From Emydura subglobosa (lineage: Eukaryota > Chordata > Testudines > Chelidae), in the NCBI GenBank assembly GCA_007922225.1, contig ML679968.1, positions 6,626,075 to 6,690,074 of the forward strand: a stretch of 64,000 nt of DNA, in the 5' to 3' direction. The notes beneath the pieces are model-generated. The model was not told the DNA's origin. It saw only the letters and a list, made by a program, of their open reading frames with translations, and ran no database searches. Shown piece by piece: positions 48,600-60,987 of this stretch. Every line of letters begins with the position of its first letter. Position 1 is the stretch's first letter. A program made the translations under genes and the position numbers.

Positions 48600-51500
48600 A
48601 CATGACATTAGTTACATAGCAATAGGGTTGAAGGAGGAATATTTCTCCAATAGGGTGGAAGGAGGAAGTAGACAGAGGAGAGAAATGTGTAAGACAGGCC
48701 TGTGGTTTTAGGTGAATAAAATGGAGCGAGAGATAGAGTTCTAACTTCTATTTTAACACCATGACCTGTGTACAGCTCCATCCACCGCCTCCACTGAACC
48801 TCTCCCTAATATCCTTATAAACTATCTTGAACAAGCTCCTCAAAAGGCACTGGAGGGGGTGGTTCCCGGAGACCTCCCCCCAGAGAACCCCAGGACCAGA
48901 ACTGCTCTCACAAAATGTCCATCATCATGTAGAGATCAAATCCAAATTCAGATCCAGACACTCCAATTTCTAATTTGGATGGAAACAGGCTGCAGTATCA
49001 ACAAATGTCTTTACAAATCAATATGGAAAAAAATTATGAAGGAAGAGACCATCTCTTGTTCCTGGAGTATGTCAGTGCTCCTCATTTATCTCAAATCGTT
49101 TGTCATCTTTAAGCATTTGGGCGTTTGCCTAACCATTGCTTAGTGTTAACTGTATTTTGAAAAGCTTTCATTGAATAGGACTCTTTAATACAGCTCTTTA
49201 CATATTTATCTAATGTTTATAATTGTGACATACCTGCTGTTATGATGAAAGGCCTGCCATCATTTATATTCTAACATCACATTTTTCTGTGGGACTTTTT
49301 ACAGCTCTAAAAACTGACTCAAGGCTGGAACTTAAACTCAAAGTTCCTCAAACCAGAATCAAAGTCTGGTTAAAAACAATTTTATTTCCCCTTTCTAAAT
49401 GTACAACAAATAATATTTTATTCTAACAGAATGTGCAGATCAATGTCACTATTATAATACAAGACGACTTTTAAAATGTAACCACCAATAACTACTTATG
49501 TTTGTACCAGACAGTAGTTTCTTTAATGTAGCCCTGTTTTCCTGGATCATTTAAATAAGAATATTATGAACACTTTGCAAATTCAAGAAGAAAAATGAAA
49601 ATAATTTAAGATATTTAAAGATGAAATGATCCCTGTCCTAAGAAACTAATGATCTAAGTCAACAGGCAACATACAAAAAGCATGGAAAGGTTTCACATCA
49701 AATCGCAGTATTACAAAAAAAACACTATAGTCAGCACTGGTAGCAGCACCTACAGTTATGGTTGCCTAACACTTTTCATTATAACCTGCCATTATGACCC
49801 CACAATGTGCCAGAGCCCAGGCTCCAGCTCAAGCCCAAAAGTCTATAAGCAGTGAAACAGACCCGAGCCCCGCAACCCTGAGTCAGCTGGCACGGGCCAG
49901 CCGCAGGCTTTTCTTTGCTGTGTAGACATGCCCTTTGCCAAACTTTAACCACTCAGGCTGAAATTTCCCATGCCAGGTTACTGCCTCAGGCTGATTTTCT
50001 TTATTAAAAAAAGTTTCAGAGAAACAGCCCAGCCATTCAGATAAACTAGGGAAAAAGATGTTGTTTTGCCCGTGTTAAAACATTATTACAGCTTTTTCAC
50101 TGGGAGCTCTAGCATCTCCAGGGTATGGAGCACGGACTTAAACATTTACAGAAAAATGGGGATGTACCTTTTGCCATCCTCAAATACCTGCCCAAATCTG
50201 GCCAAGTTACAAATCCTCAACAAAAAAAAAAAATCTGTTTCCACATGTGCAGAAGAGACTTATGATAGTTTGGCAGCTAAATTCTCCAAAAATTCCATTT
50301 GCACTGAGCATGTTCCATCCCCTCACAGCCACCACATGCCAATTGGACTGCATGTGCATCCACAGAACAACTGTGCGTGCTCGATTTTAGGGCCGGAGGG
50401 CTGAGCACAGCTTCCCGTTCAATTGCTCCTTCTGGTCTCCTGGGCACCAGAACTGACAGCCAGGAGACTGTCTTCTCTGTGTTCTCAATGCCCCATTGCT
50501 GGCACCCAAGCAAGGTGGAGTAGGAGGAGGCAGCAGACTGACTGGAATGCAGAGAGGGCAGGGGTTGGGTGTGGGAGATTTGGCAAGGGAGGTGAAGAAG
50601 ACTGGGACAGACTGGAGGGACAGGAATAGAAGGGATCAAGCTTGCTGAGGATGGAGCACACTCCCCCACCTCTGCCCCAGAAGCTGGAATTGAAGCTGGA
50701 AATCCTGTGTCTCAACATTCCTCCGCTGTGAACAAATAGCTTCGAAACTCACTGGCAAAATGTGGACTTCATCTCTTCTAGTGGCTGGTTCACACAGCAG
50801 CAGTAGACTGTCGTCCTCGATCAGTTATTCCACTAGCCCAAGTGCAAGGGTCGGTGTAGAAGGTCTAAAGGTTCCAACTCTGCTTATGACTCATGTGGGT
50901 TTCAATACATGATGGAACTTCTGTTTTTTTCAATTAGACATTACTGCATCATTTACACTATTTTCTAAACATTCATATTCACTTCACATTTGGAAAGTTA
51001 CGTTTGCAACCACAAGAACTAGCAACTATTTCTGTAAGTGAAAACTTTAAATGTTGATTCTGCAGAAGCTGATAGTACTTGCCCAAGAGAGACTCCTGCT
51101 CATCCTGAGTTGGTGGATATTTCAAGCCTGTTTTAAACAAGACCTTTACATTTTCCTTCCAACTAATGTTCAAATATTTCTGGATAAAAAGGAAGTTAGA
51201 TACCTGTGGTATGCAAGAAAATGCCTCAGAGGACTCTTACAAGGCTTTCATCCCAAAACACATAATTTAAAATTAATCTACCTTCTTAATAGTTCCACCT
51301 GCCAAGTTTGAGGATAATTTCATCATGTGATTACTTCTTGTAGCAGTTAACATCAACTAAGCATTTCACCACAGAGTAGGTTTACATTTATGTTACATTG
51401 TGGTGTTACAGCTGCTGATAAGAATAGAGCAGAAGAGAAGAAGGGTTCTAATTTGAGACAATTTGTATTTTCTCTCTTTTTCAAGAAAACTGAAAAAAAT

Positions 51501-52020
51501 AAATTAGATCTAATATAAAATAATCTCAATGATCGCAAGGTTCAAAATTTTTAATCAATAGTTACTACCCAGGTCCACAATGTTAACTTATCTTTTGGCC
51601 TTCCTGACCATCCCAAGGAAACATTGTTACATCTTGCCAACATGCCCTGGACAGTAACATATATAATACAAACCAACTGTCATTGCTAAAATATCCAATA
51701 ACAAAATGAAATCAATCGAAGGCAAGCATGGAGTGGGTTTTAACCTTTCATTAAACTTGTTTACAATGTGTTTGTAAAGAGCTTTGAGATCCTCGGGTGG
51801 AAGTGCCAGATAATACTAAAAACAAAACTCCCATTTTACGTGGCCAATCAATCTGAAAGTATGCATAGAAAGCAACCCTGACCTGCAGAACGCCAATGGG
51901 AAACAAATTAGAAGTTTTGAATTACAGAGGGTACTTCTAAGCCTACTATGGATGTCGGCTATCTTTCTGAAAAAGTGACATTTGAAATCATTAGCAGACA
52001 ATCCAGGGAGCCACAAATAG
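48600..52020. other. Mostly unique intron sequence
   Basis: Apart from the partial MITE at 49805-49933, a purine-rich GC patch at 50420-50700 gives open frames on both strands (up to 130 codons) without domains. No exon is supported. Confidence 0.5.
49805..49933. mobile_element. Partial MITE, same family as 20094-20331
   Basis: Contains 'ccaggctccagctcaagccc', 'agacccgagccccgcaaccc' and 'gagtcagctggcacgggcc', ending 'gctgtgtagacatgccc'. The left terminus is lost or diverged. Confidence 0.5.
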
Positions 52021-52028
52021 TTAACTTA

Positions 52029-52496
52029 GGGCATGTCTATGCTACAAACTTAAGTCGACCTATGTTCGATGGCTGTAAGCCGACCTCCATAATTACTGCA
52101 GTTTTTCCATGTCCATGCTACCGTCCTTCTGGCAGGGAGTGGGAAGCTCGTAGCAGGGAGCCTGGGCTCCCAGGGGGGCAGCTGGGCTTTAGCTAGAGCC
52201 TCCCACCCACCCTGGCGTGACAGCCCGAGCTGTGAACCAGGTGCGGGATTCACAGCAGGGAGCCGACCAGCCTTTCTTGTCAATTTCACAGCTCCAGTAG
52301 ACAAGAATGATACAGTTACTGCATAGCCCTAACTACATCAACATAAGCCCTATGCCTCTCATGGAGGTGGAGATATGTCGATGGTGTACTACGGCACTTA
52401 CATCAGCGGGAGCAAGGCTGAAGTGTAGATACTGACATGATTAGGTTGATGTAACCTGCCTTACATCAATCTAACTAGGTAGTGTAGACCAGGCCT
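52029..52496. mobile_element. Harbinger-like MITE (468 bp) with TTA duplication
   Basis: Begins GGGCATGTCTATGCTAC and ends GTAGTGTAGACCAGGCC, with TTA on both sides (52026-52028 and 52497-52499). The left part, 'acttaagtcgacctatgttc', matches the element at 14315-15238, so both belong to one family; this copy has a shorter core. Confidence 0.72.
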
Positions 52497-52499
52497 TAA

Positions 52500-52770
52500 T
52501 AAATCACAAGGGGTCCCATTGACATTAATGGGAGTTTTGTCACTGACTTTAGTGGAGCCAGGATCTCTCCCCAACAGCCACCATCTCCTCCCTCCCTCCT
52601 ATTTTAACAGGATGTTAATTTTTGTAAACTTGCATCATCGTCGGACTATACTGTGCAATCTTTCGTCCCATTGGTAAGTATGTACTTACATGAATAGTCT
52701 CATTGATTTCAGTGGACCTGTGCACATGAGTAAGTATTTGCCAATGGGACTAATGCTGCACAATCTGATC
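52500..52770. repeat. Short palindromic element pair ('cccattgacattaatggg')
   Basis: Two neighbouring units: 'cccattgacattaatgggag' with 'ggagccaggatctctcccc' at 52509-52575, and 'gtcccattggtaagtatgta' with 'gtatttgccaatgggac' at 52665-52750. Both are inverted-repeat based and non-coding. Confidence 0.45.
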
Positions 52771-52774
52771 CTTC

Positions 52775-54810
52775 ATGGTAGTTAAAAAAAATCAATATTA
52801 TGCATTATGTAGTATCATAGTGGAAAGTTTTCCTTCATTTATGACTTGGGGCTTCCCTTTTGCCAGATTCACAAATGATTTCATTTTGCAGACAGATGCC
52901 CAACTTGAATAGCAGGGCTTTAAAAAAATGTCAACTGTAAATAAAACGTTAACTTCCAAATACTTCTCACAATTTTTTCAAGGTGAGAACTCTTTCTAAC
53001 CGGCTGCCAACAACCCAATTTTACTATGACAGTAGTAAGATTAATATTTATAGTACTTTGTGAATTTTAGGGCATAGGGAATGAAGTTGTGGGAAACACA
53101 GCACTGCTGTACAGTGGAAAACAATTGGGGATGTGAAACTTATTTCTCTGCAGTTGCAGAGCACCCACAAGCATGTTATAAAATACAAGAGACCCATTTG
53201 TTAAATTAAAAGTTGAGGTGTCAATGTTATGTTTGAACTAAATTTTGACTCTCTTAGTAACTTTGACTTTTCAGTCCTACGCTATTGTTTTTCAGCTATT
53301 TTGATGTATCTCAGCAACAGACATAGCTTTACTTAAGTGTTCAGGTTTGTTCTTATACTGGTTCTTGGTTTTTTAAAGCCAAGCTAAAATAAGCTTTTTT
53401 TCTCGTTTAATTTTTTCCCATTTTATATTATGCTTAAAATTTTAAACAAGCTTTAAAATGGAGAATTAGTTTAGACAATCCTGTAATGCTGTTTGTCAGT
53501 AAAACCAGTACTTCAAATTGACTGGTGTAAATATTGTCAATTATTACTGTATCACAAGACTCAGTTTAACTGTTTTCTTACATTGTTCTCTCTCTCCCCT
53601 CTTTTCTGTGTATATAGATGTATGTGTATACACACACACACACAGACAATCTCATATGCCCCTTCATTTAAAAAAAACAAGCAAGTTTGTTGATTATGTT
53701 TTCTTGTTAAACATGATTTGTCGATAATATATTTGTAGCTAGCCAGAGCCACAGGAACATATTCTACTTTAGAAACACTGCAAGGGTCATTCTAACCTTG
53801 CCCCTGATCCCCTTCACTCTTTTGTTCTTCCTCCACTGGATCAGTAGAATAGAGGAATCATTTTTACTTTTGCCCATAAACATTAAAAATGATCCAAGGA
53901 AGTACTGCACACAGCAGTAAATACGGTTAATTAGGACCACTTTCAGAAACACTGCAAGGCATGTTTTTGGGAAGGCCTTTTCAAATTATTTTTTGTTTTC
54001 TGAAGGACTGGTATAGCTGCAGGGATTAAGGAAGAATGGAGGTGAGGAGTGTTAATTGGTTCTTCTTACAGAAATCTTTAATGTAATCAATGTAGGTCTC
54101 ATAAGATGTCAAGGTGATGAATGTCAAATGAATGCTAATAAATAGCCTATTTTTATGCAGTATACTGACAAGTTTCAGTACTTGGCTGAATCAGAGCCCT
54201 GGGCACTATTGAACTATGATGAAAGCAAAAAGGCCGTATTGTTGATCAACAGTGACAGTCTGACATATTGAAATCACTGCAAAGTTGAAGTTTGGAACAT
54301 ACCCAAAATACATGTAATTAATTAGCTAAGATAGCTGTCATTTGGTCATGTAATTAGCTATTTAACTCAATGAGACTACTCACATGAGTAAAGTTACTCT
54401 TGCTTTTAAATATTTGCAGGATCAGGGCTGAATTATCACTTGACACATTTTAAGTATAACTAAAATTTGCCCAAAATATACAAAAGGAGCATCCAAAAAA
54501 ACTCTGTTTAGATTTTGTGATAAATTCTATTAGTATCTCATGTAAATCCCCATGTCCTGAAATAACACTGTTTGTTGCTCTAACTGGCCATTTTCCAAAA
54601 TGATCTTCTATTTTATTTGTAATCCTTTTTTAGAAAAAACCATCAACAACATTCTTTGCCCAATGTGTTAGAACTAAGCGTGTTTAATTTAGCCTGGGAG
54701 GTCTGAACTGACTCATTATGAAATATCAAAAAACTACACTGCTACAAAATGGCAGAAAATTTCTGCTCAACTTGATTAGGAGAGAGAGTACACATTTTAT
54801 TAAGAAACAA
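52775..54810. other. Unique AT-rich intron sequence
   Basis: Includes the AC microsatellite at 53628 and a near-duplicate pair 'catgtaattaattagctaa' (54310) and 'catgtaattagctatt' (54345). No gene. Confidence 0.5.
53628..53644. repeat. Short (AC)n microsatellite
   Basis: About eight AC units following 'gtatatagatgtatgtgtat'. Confidence 0.85.
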
Positions 54811-54814
54811 CGCT

Positions 54815-54965
54815 ACATGTTATTATGCAAATACACGCACTTTGATTGGTGAAGAGCAGCTGTCAGCAACAGCACAGCAATTCTCACATACTGCATTTAC
54901 TGAGAGAGCTACCGTGATTATGCAAATCAGACATCCACAACCAATGTGTAGAGAATTACATAAGT
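54815..54965. promoter_or_regulatory. Candidate intronic enhancer with two octamer motifs
   Basis: Two perfect plus-strand octamers ATGCAAAT (54825-54832 and 54920-54927), the consensus site for POU-domain factors, lie 95 bp apart. Between them are ATTGG (inverted CCAAT) at 54845-54849 and the E-box CAGCTG at 54857-54862. No repeat family is recognised here and the sequence is of mixed composition. The enhancer role is inference. Confidence 0.35.
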
Positions 54966-55689
54966 GGAAAACAAAACAAAAAAATCTTCATTTACACATC
55001 AATAACGGTAGAATATCAATGTGGCTGAGAATTTCATGCCCACATAACAGTGTTTACACACACTTTGGGGAAAGCCATACATTGTGTGTGTATAATTTTT
55101 TAAATGTATACACCTACCATTAATGTGAGTGATAAGATGGTAATTCCTTAATCAGTTTCTTTTCTAGCACAGGTGTATAGCATACAAAAGAGGAACCACA
55201 TGCAGAGAGCCTTCTTGCTATAAAATCATTTCAGCTAGTTCAAACATACTGTACTACATCTAATACAAAGAAATTATTGTTAGTCACCTTTTAAAAAGCT
55301 AAAAATAATTCTGGAGAAGTTCACAAGCAATACTACCTTTGTATAGGTCACCAAGAAGCACTTAACAGTCTGTATTCAATGACGCAAATATACCCTCTCA
55401 AAAATTCCTTTTTACAACTGTTTAAAATTTCTCATTAAAATGAAGCAGTAAGTCTGCTTTAGTATTTGACTCAATGTCAGAGCCACCAAGGAACTGATTG
55501 AAGGAAGTTTAAATACAGCAACAAACAGGAAATTCTAAAGTTGCACAGCTTGAAAATTAATTCATGCTTAAAAATTGTACACCTTCCATTTATAAAATCT
55601 AAAATGGGTACATAATATTCCCAAATAAATTGCTGAATTCATGGTTTTGAAGACAAACAAGATCGATTGTATCTATAATCTATGAAACT

Positions 55690-55895
55690 CAGCAACAGTT
55701 GCGCTCCTCTGGGGCGACACAGATCACAAAACCCAAGCCAAAGCACATGAGAGCTAGGGACAAAGCATTCTCTGTAAAAGGGGTCCAGCTATGGAACAGT
55801 CTCCCAGAGGAGCTCCAAAGTCTAACCATCTTTAGTGTTGCAAAGCCTTTCTCTGTGAGAAAACCTTTTACCAGGTTAAGAGGTGACAATCACTG
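55690..55895 (+). pseudogene. LINE ORF2 C-terminal fragment
   Basis: A plus-strand frame holds ARDKAFSVKGVQLWNSLPEE followed by LQSLTIFSVAKPFSVRKPF. The 'FSvxgxxLWNSLPxxLRs...FKxxLK' block ends the reverse transcriptase polypeptide in L2/CR1-group LINEs. It is contiguous with a CR1 tail at 55900; whether they are one element is not settled. About 67 codons are open; 5' truncated. Confidence 0.55.
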
Positions 55896-55899
55896 TCTG

Positions 55900-56225
55900 T
55901 AAAAACCCATATAGGAAAATTTGATAATGGAGAACCTCTTCAGTCTAGCAAAGATGTAAGAGTTCCAATGACTGGAAGCTGAAGTTAAACTTCAGACAAG
56001 AAAAAAAAAGACAAATTTTTAACCACGTGCATAATTACCATTGGAACAGTTTACCATGGGTTGTGGTGGATTCTCCATCACCGGAAATTTTAAAATCAAG
56101 ATTGCATGTTTTTCTAAAAGATATGCTCTAGTCCAAAGAAAAGTTAATTCAGAGAAGTTATAGGGCCTGTACTATACAGGAAGTCAGACTAGATCACAAT
56201 GGTCCCTTTTGGCCTTATATCTATG
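55900..56225 (+). mobile_element. CR1 3' end
   Basis: Contains 'ttgtggtggattctccatca', 'cagactagatcacaatggtc' and 'ccttttggccttatatctat'. This is the C-terminal coding end and short 3' UTR of CR1 in decayed form. Confidence 0.72.
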
Positions 56226-56369
56226 AATAAGCAAAATCCACAATTCAAAGAGCCCTTACATTCATCCCTCCTCTCCCCTCCCAAAAAATAACCTACCCCA
56301 AGCAGAGTTCTGATCCCGTAAAGGAAGAAATGCCAGAGACTTCATGAAGTCCACTAGGCAAGGACCATC

Positions 56370-56470
56370 TTTTTGTTCTGTGACTGTACAGCACCTAGCA
56401 TAATGAGTTCCTGCTCCTTGACTGGGGCTCCTAGGTGCTATCCCAATACAAATAATGTTAAAAACCTTGC
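56370..56470. repeat. LINE/CORE-type 3' tail fragment
   Basis: 'gactgtacagcacctagcat' and 'ggggctcctaggtgctatcc' ending 'aatacaaataatgtta' is a frequent turtle repeat tail. A related piece occurs near 56930-56990 ('cttggagcagaggcagtgtc'). Confidence 0.4.
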
Positions 56471-56648
56471 TATTGCTTTTGCACAAGAGACACTCAGACA
56501 CAATAGTGATGGACAGCAGTATAAAACTCCAAGATAGATAAATATTCAGTTAATAAATTGGATAGTCTGCCAAAGACATCACTAAAAATATTTAGCAGTT
56601 TAGTCCTGGGCCCTCCTGCAGTGCAGAGTGTTTAAACGATGTGCTTGA

Positions 56649-56906
56649 GGCTTGGTCTACACTTACCCCGGAGATTCGGTGGCAGTTGACGGGAGTTACG
56701 CAAACTACGCAGAGAACTTGCATAACTCCCGTTGACTGCTGTGCTTCTCTTCTGCATGCCATCTTCACTGCACTGCGCCACTTGAAGGAGTGGATTAACA
56801 GCGTTGACTTCCGGATTGACTGAGCGGGTCTTCAATGACCGCTCAGTCGATCCAGATAAATCAATCTGACGGCGGTGACTTTGCCGCCGTCAGTGTAGAC
56901 GTAGCC
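56649..56906. mobile_element. Harbinger-like MITE (about 258 bp)
   Basis: Termini GGCTTGGTCTACACTTA and reverse-complemented GGCTACGTCTACACTGA. Internal inverted pieces include 'tgacggcggtgactttgccgccgtca' split around a short loop and paired 'gaccgctcagtcgatc' / 'gactgagcgggtc'. Flanks are TGA and TTA, so the target duplication is imperfect. Confidence 0.62.
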
Positions 56907-57195
56907 TTAGAATACAGACTTCTTGGAGCAGAGGCAGTGTCTCCCTTTGTGCTCTGTACAGTGCAGAAGCACAGACTGTGCTGAACAAAACATAATTTCC
57001 TAAAAAGTACAACTTTGTAGGATAAATTCAATTGACATGAAAAGTCTTCCTCCTTTGAAAATGAATGATGTATCATAATCCCTCATCTGACTTTAAAAAA
57101 CATATTGGCTAGTACGGAAGAGGAGGAGATCTCTCTGCAAACATGGCATGCGTAGTAAGGAAGCTGAACACTAAGCATCTAACGTAAACAAGTTC

Positions 57196-57358
57196 CAGAG
57201 GGTGAGCCATGTTAGTCTGTTTTCAGCAAAACGACGAGAGTTCTGTGGCACTTAAAAAGACTAACACATTTATTTATTTATTTATTTCTGCCCACGAAAG
57301 CTTATGCCCCAAAAAATTTGTTGGTCTTTAAAGTGTCACAGAACTCTCGCTGTGTCAT
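57196..57358. mobile_element. Second copy of the 'gccc acgaaagcttatgccc' repeat, compact palindromic form
   Basis: The left half reads 'agccatgttagtctgttttc', then 'cgagagttctgtggcactta', and the right half gives 'cacgaaagcttatgcccc' followed by the inverse 'aaagtgtcacagaactctcg'. The two halves are inverted relative to each other around a TTTA microsatellite at 57271-57290. Confidence 0.55.
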
Positions 57359-57439
57359 CTAATGTAAGATGCTGTTGGTTCCAAGTTAATCAGACATGTT
57401 TCAAAACAATACTTTAAAGCCAATGGTGAAGCTATCATC

Positions 57440-57660
57440 TGTAATAATATACAGTAAGTGGCAAGAATCTGTACAGCACTTTTAATGTTTGTAAAGGGCT
57501 GTGAACATGATTTTACTAATTCTCACAACATTATGAAATAGGCAAATGAGTTGCCCAAGTTACCTACCTCATGCAGCCATTACTGGTGTTAAATGTTTGT
57601 GTAAAGCTTTGAAGAAGGGAGCAAAAAGAGTGGCATATAAATGCCAAGTATTACTATACA
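57440..57660 (-). repeat. Diverged MIR-type element
   Basis: 'gttgcccaagttacctacct', 'tctcacaacattatgaaata' and 'tttgtaaagggctgtgaaca' keep fragments of the MIR core and tail; weakly conserved. Confidence 0.4.
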
Positions 57661-57677
57661 ACATAGAATGATGTGAA

Positions 57678-57717
57678 AGTCTTTTTTTTTTGGGTTTAAA
57701 AAAAAAAAAAAAAAAAG
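57678..57717. repeat. T-run and A-run separated by GGG
   Basis: 'cttttttttttgggtttaaa' followed by a long A-run; low complexity. Confidence 0.85.
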
Positions 57718-59984
57718 ATGGTCTTCTCTTTGAAAATGACAGAGACAATTTTACAAGTTAACACTCCAAAATGAAGAAAGTCTGAAAATCATCAAGACAC
57801 AGTCAATCTGAATCAACAGTTTGTGCCAAGGAAAACATAAGGAGTTATGCTAAGCACAAGTTCTGAACACTTATTTTTCTGGTTTTTAGTTAGAACCTTA
57901 AATAAATCCTTACAAGGTTTGTAAGTCGCAAAATATTATCTGACTTGAATATACAACTTTTAATTTAATAAAGAAAGAAATCAAGCAGTGCCATAACGGC
58001 ACCAAGAAAAGAATACAATGCATTGCATTTGAACTATATATTAAAACATGCTTCAAGTTGTGCTGCATTACAGCCGTGTCTATTTTTAACAGTTTTTTTG
58101 TTTGTTGTCTAGTTATTAAAGTTCTCTCTCGATTCAGTATAGTCCAGGTTCCGAATTTAATAGGAGTCTTCATAAATTAGTTGATGAAAGAGGGTCAAAA
58201 TTTGGTCAAACGCCTCTTGTTTTTCCAACAGACAATATATTGTACATCCCAAAACAGCTGTTTTATTGATGGAGGCTGAACAAGTTTCCATAATAAGGCA
58301 ATTTTACACATCATAAATTAGGAGCATTATGATACTGGGTCACAACGTTTTTGCTACGTACTGAAAACACTAAGACTAAAATAGTTGTAGTGGGAGGGAA
58401 GGGAGGAAGAGGTTTGCATTCCTCTGAGTTTAATTTTTGTACTGCAATTCTAATAGCTTTTTAGCTTCAGACACACTCGGCTACTCTTTCTGAATTTTGC
58501 ATCTCTGACTCAGGCTTGACTGATTTGTAGATAACTGTATAGGCTGAAGTACATTCCTTTTAGAATACTGGAAAAAGATACTGTCTCTTACATTTATTAA
58601 GCAATTCCACCACATACTGCTCTCATGCTATTTGTTTCCCAGACATACCAAGAGCTACAGCTCTGGCCCGCTTCAGCCTAACTATTCTTTGTGTGTTCCT
58701 TCCAGCACGGTATTTCTATTATAGAGAGAGCTTTTTCGGCAGCTATCAGTAAATCAAATACCTTTTCAAAATTCTGACTCAGATTCTTTTTTATTCCCTG
58801 TGTTACTAGAATGGAATGTCGCATGGATTTATACATAAAGGTAATTTGCATTGGGCTGAGTCTTGTCTGCATTGTTCGCAGTTTTGAATTTGTAATTTTG
58901 AAATAGAGTAGATTTTATCCCGATTTTTAATATCTTCATATCATTGGCCCAAAGTGTCAGATACTTCTGGGTGTAGCCAGACTTGGAAACCTAGGGAGAA
59001 ATTTGTGTTTATCTTTTCCAGTAGCAAGGCTTTTTTCTCCAAGGCTTATCACTGAATCTAGAATCATCTAAGCATTTGCTTTTAAATTATGTGACACTAT
59101 GCTGTAAATGTGATCTCAGCTTATTAAACCCTTTTCAAGTTTATCATCTGTGCTTCTCAAGTAGTCAATGCTTAAGTACAAAGGTTAGAGAGAGCGAGAG
59201 GAGAAGTCGCCATAGTAGAAGCTGTAAAGAGCAAGTTTCCCTTCCTCTACTGACAGGATGAGTGTATTATCAATTCTTGGGTCTCTACTGATCCAGAGAA
59301 AGGATGACAATAACCAGTTAAAGCCATTTAGAGAAAACACTGGTAGCAAATAAGGTAGAGAGGTAATCTTTGCTAGGATTAATAGTATAATGAACTTCCC
59401 CTCCCCCACTACCTAGGCGGGTGTAGATTCAGAAAGAGACTGGAGCAATGATAATTTCAACTTTTCTTTTGGTGCATGGTGCTGCCTGCTGCCAGCTCTC
59501 GCAAAGGCAGATGCTGCTGTGTAGCCTGTTAGAAATCTGGCTGCATTACTGTTTGTTGGATTTTTAGACAATGCGATCTCGCCTCATTCCTTCAGGCACC
59601 CCTGATGCTACAGTATTTTCGTAATGTTAACTCTCCAAGCAGCGTTGGTGGAAGATGTGGCCAGTTAGCCCAAAACTAAACAGATGTTTTCTAGTGCTCG
59701 CCAATTAATTATTTTGAATAGTAGGTCTCTAATAATAGCTATGTTATGCTTTTTTTGAAAGGAAAAAAGGGAATTCTTTATTGGGGCAAGTGTCACGTAT
59801 AGCCAAACTTTTCTATTTTGTCCAAGTTTGTTTTTAACCCTGATCATTAAGCTAGAAATTTGCTAGTTTGCAAAATAAAGCCAGTAAAGAAGTTTGGAAA
59901 AATCTCCCTTGCAACTTCCAAAGGCACATATTGGAGTTGAGCTCCCACCTCCATTTGAGTGTGAAAAACCTCTCAACACATGAA

Positions 59985-60055
59985 ATGGCAAAATCCAGGC
60001 CCCAGTGAAGTGTTGCCATTGCCTTCAATAGGACAAGGATTTTCACCTATGTGAT
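59985..60055. repeat. Short palindromic element inside the L1 remnant
   Basis: 'ggcaaaatccaggccccagt', 'gttgccattgccttcaatag' and 'gacaaggattttcacc' fit the family at 16473-16545 in diverged form. Confidence 0.4.
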
Positions 60056-60590
60056 TTTATTGAACATCTCTTCCCTTATAGAAGACTGATTTGGATGTGT
60101 GCGTGTGGAGGGGGTTCTAGATCTGCAATACCCTGGGCTCTTTTGCTCCTTTTTGTTGGTTCGATATAGAGCAATTAATTATTCTAGTTTTCACAAGATT
60201 TGCAAGTCAAGTATATAACAGTTTAACTATATAAAAGTTTTGGGCTGTCTTTTTTTTTTAATGTGAAAAAGAGATTGTTTTACCCAGTTCAACTGATAAC
60301 TGTTGCTATTGTTTCCCCTTTGTTCTGCCATTTGTTGGGGGCCCAGAACATATTCCACAGTCCCAAAACTGCACAGAGCTCCATGCAGCATCAGGGCCTT
60401 AAACAATGTGAAGAAGCAGATTTTTCCTACTACAAATCATGGTCAGAGGCTAGGAGAAAATATTGGTATAATTGCAAAAATTTTAGCTAAAACACTGGAG
60501 AGTCACCGTGAGTTATCTACATTCAAGTTAGTCTATCTTAAGTGAGAGCAACCAAACTGTGAAATAACACTCAAGCTGCTGGGTCCACAC

Positions 60591-60987
60591 TGGTACTCCA
60601 CTCATTTGTTTGATACTAAGACTTCTGGGGGCATATCCCATGTTCTTTGCACTGCAGTAAGCTAAGCCACTCTATGAATTCTTTCATAGTGAATTGTGGG
60701 AGAACTTGTCTGTCCTTTCTTCGGACATGGGGAGAATCGTGGGAAGGCAACCAGGACTAGGGACACTTGAGTGAAGCGAGCTTCGTCCGCTCTACAGAGC
60801 GGCCAAGTTAGTAGCTGACAATTTGTGTCAACTTGAGTTGGCTGTTCAGTTGGGGTTATTAGATAAAGCTCAAGTTAAAAGGACCACCATACTCAAGTTA
60901 AGGGGGGGGGGTGTGTGTGTACGGACAGGACTTGGTATTAGAGGTAAGACTCAAATTACAATGCAAGTTAACTTTCCAGTGAAGACC
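60591..60987. mobile_element. MITE inserted in the L1 remnant
   Basis: Left end 'gggtccacactggtactcc' and right end 'ctttccagtgaagacc' are imperfect inverted repeats. Inside are 'actcaagttaa' repeats and a G10(TG)n stretch at 60901-60920. It separates the L1 PGFDGF and LNVDNSR segments, so it is younger than the LINE. Confidence 0.5.
60901..60920. repeat. G-tract with (TG)n
   Basis: A run of G followed by TG repeats inside the MITE at 60591-60987. Confidence 0.85.

Noticed and set aside
50277..50669. 130-codon minus-strand open frame with Pro/Ser-rich product
   Set aside because: Arises from a purine-rich GC patch that is open on both strands; no family resemblance.
57900..58173. 87-codon minus-strand frame as a possible small gene
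   Set aside because: It sits at the 3' end of the L1 remnant and is better explained as LINE tail sequence.
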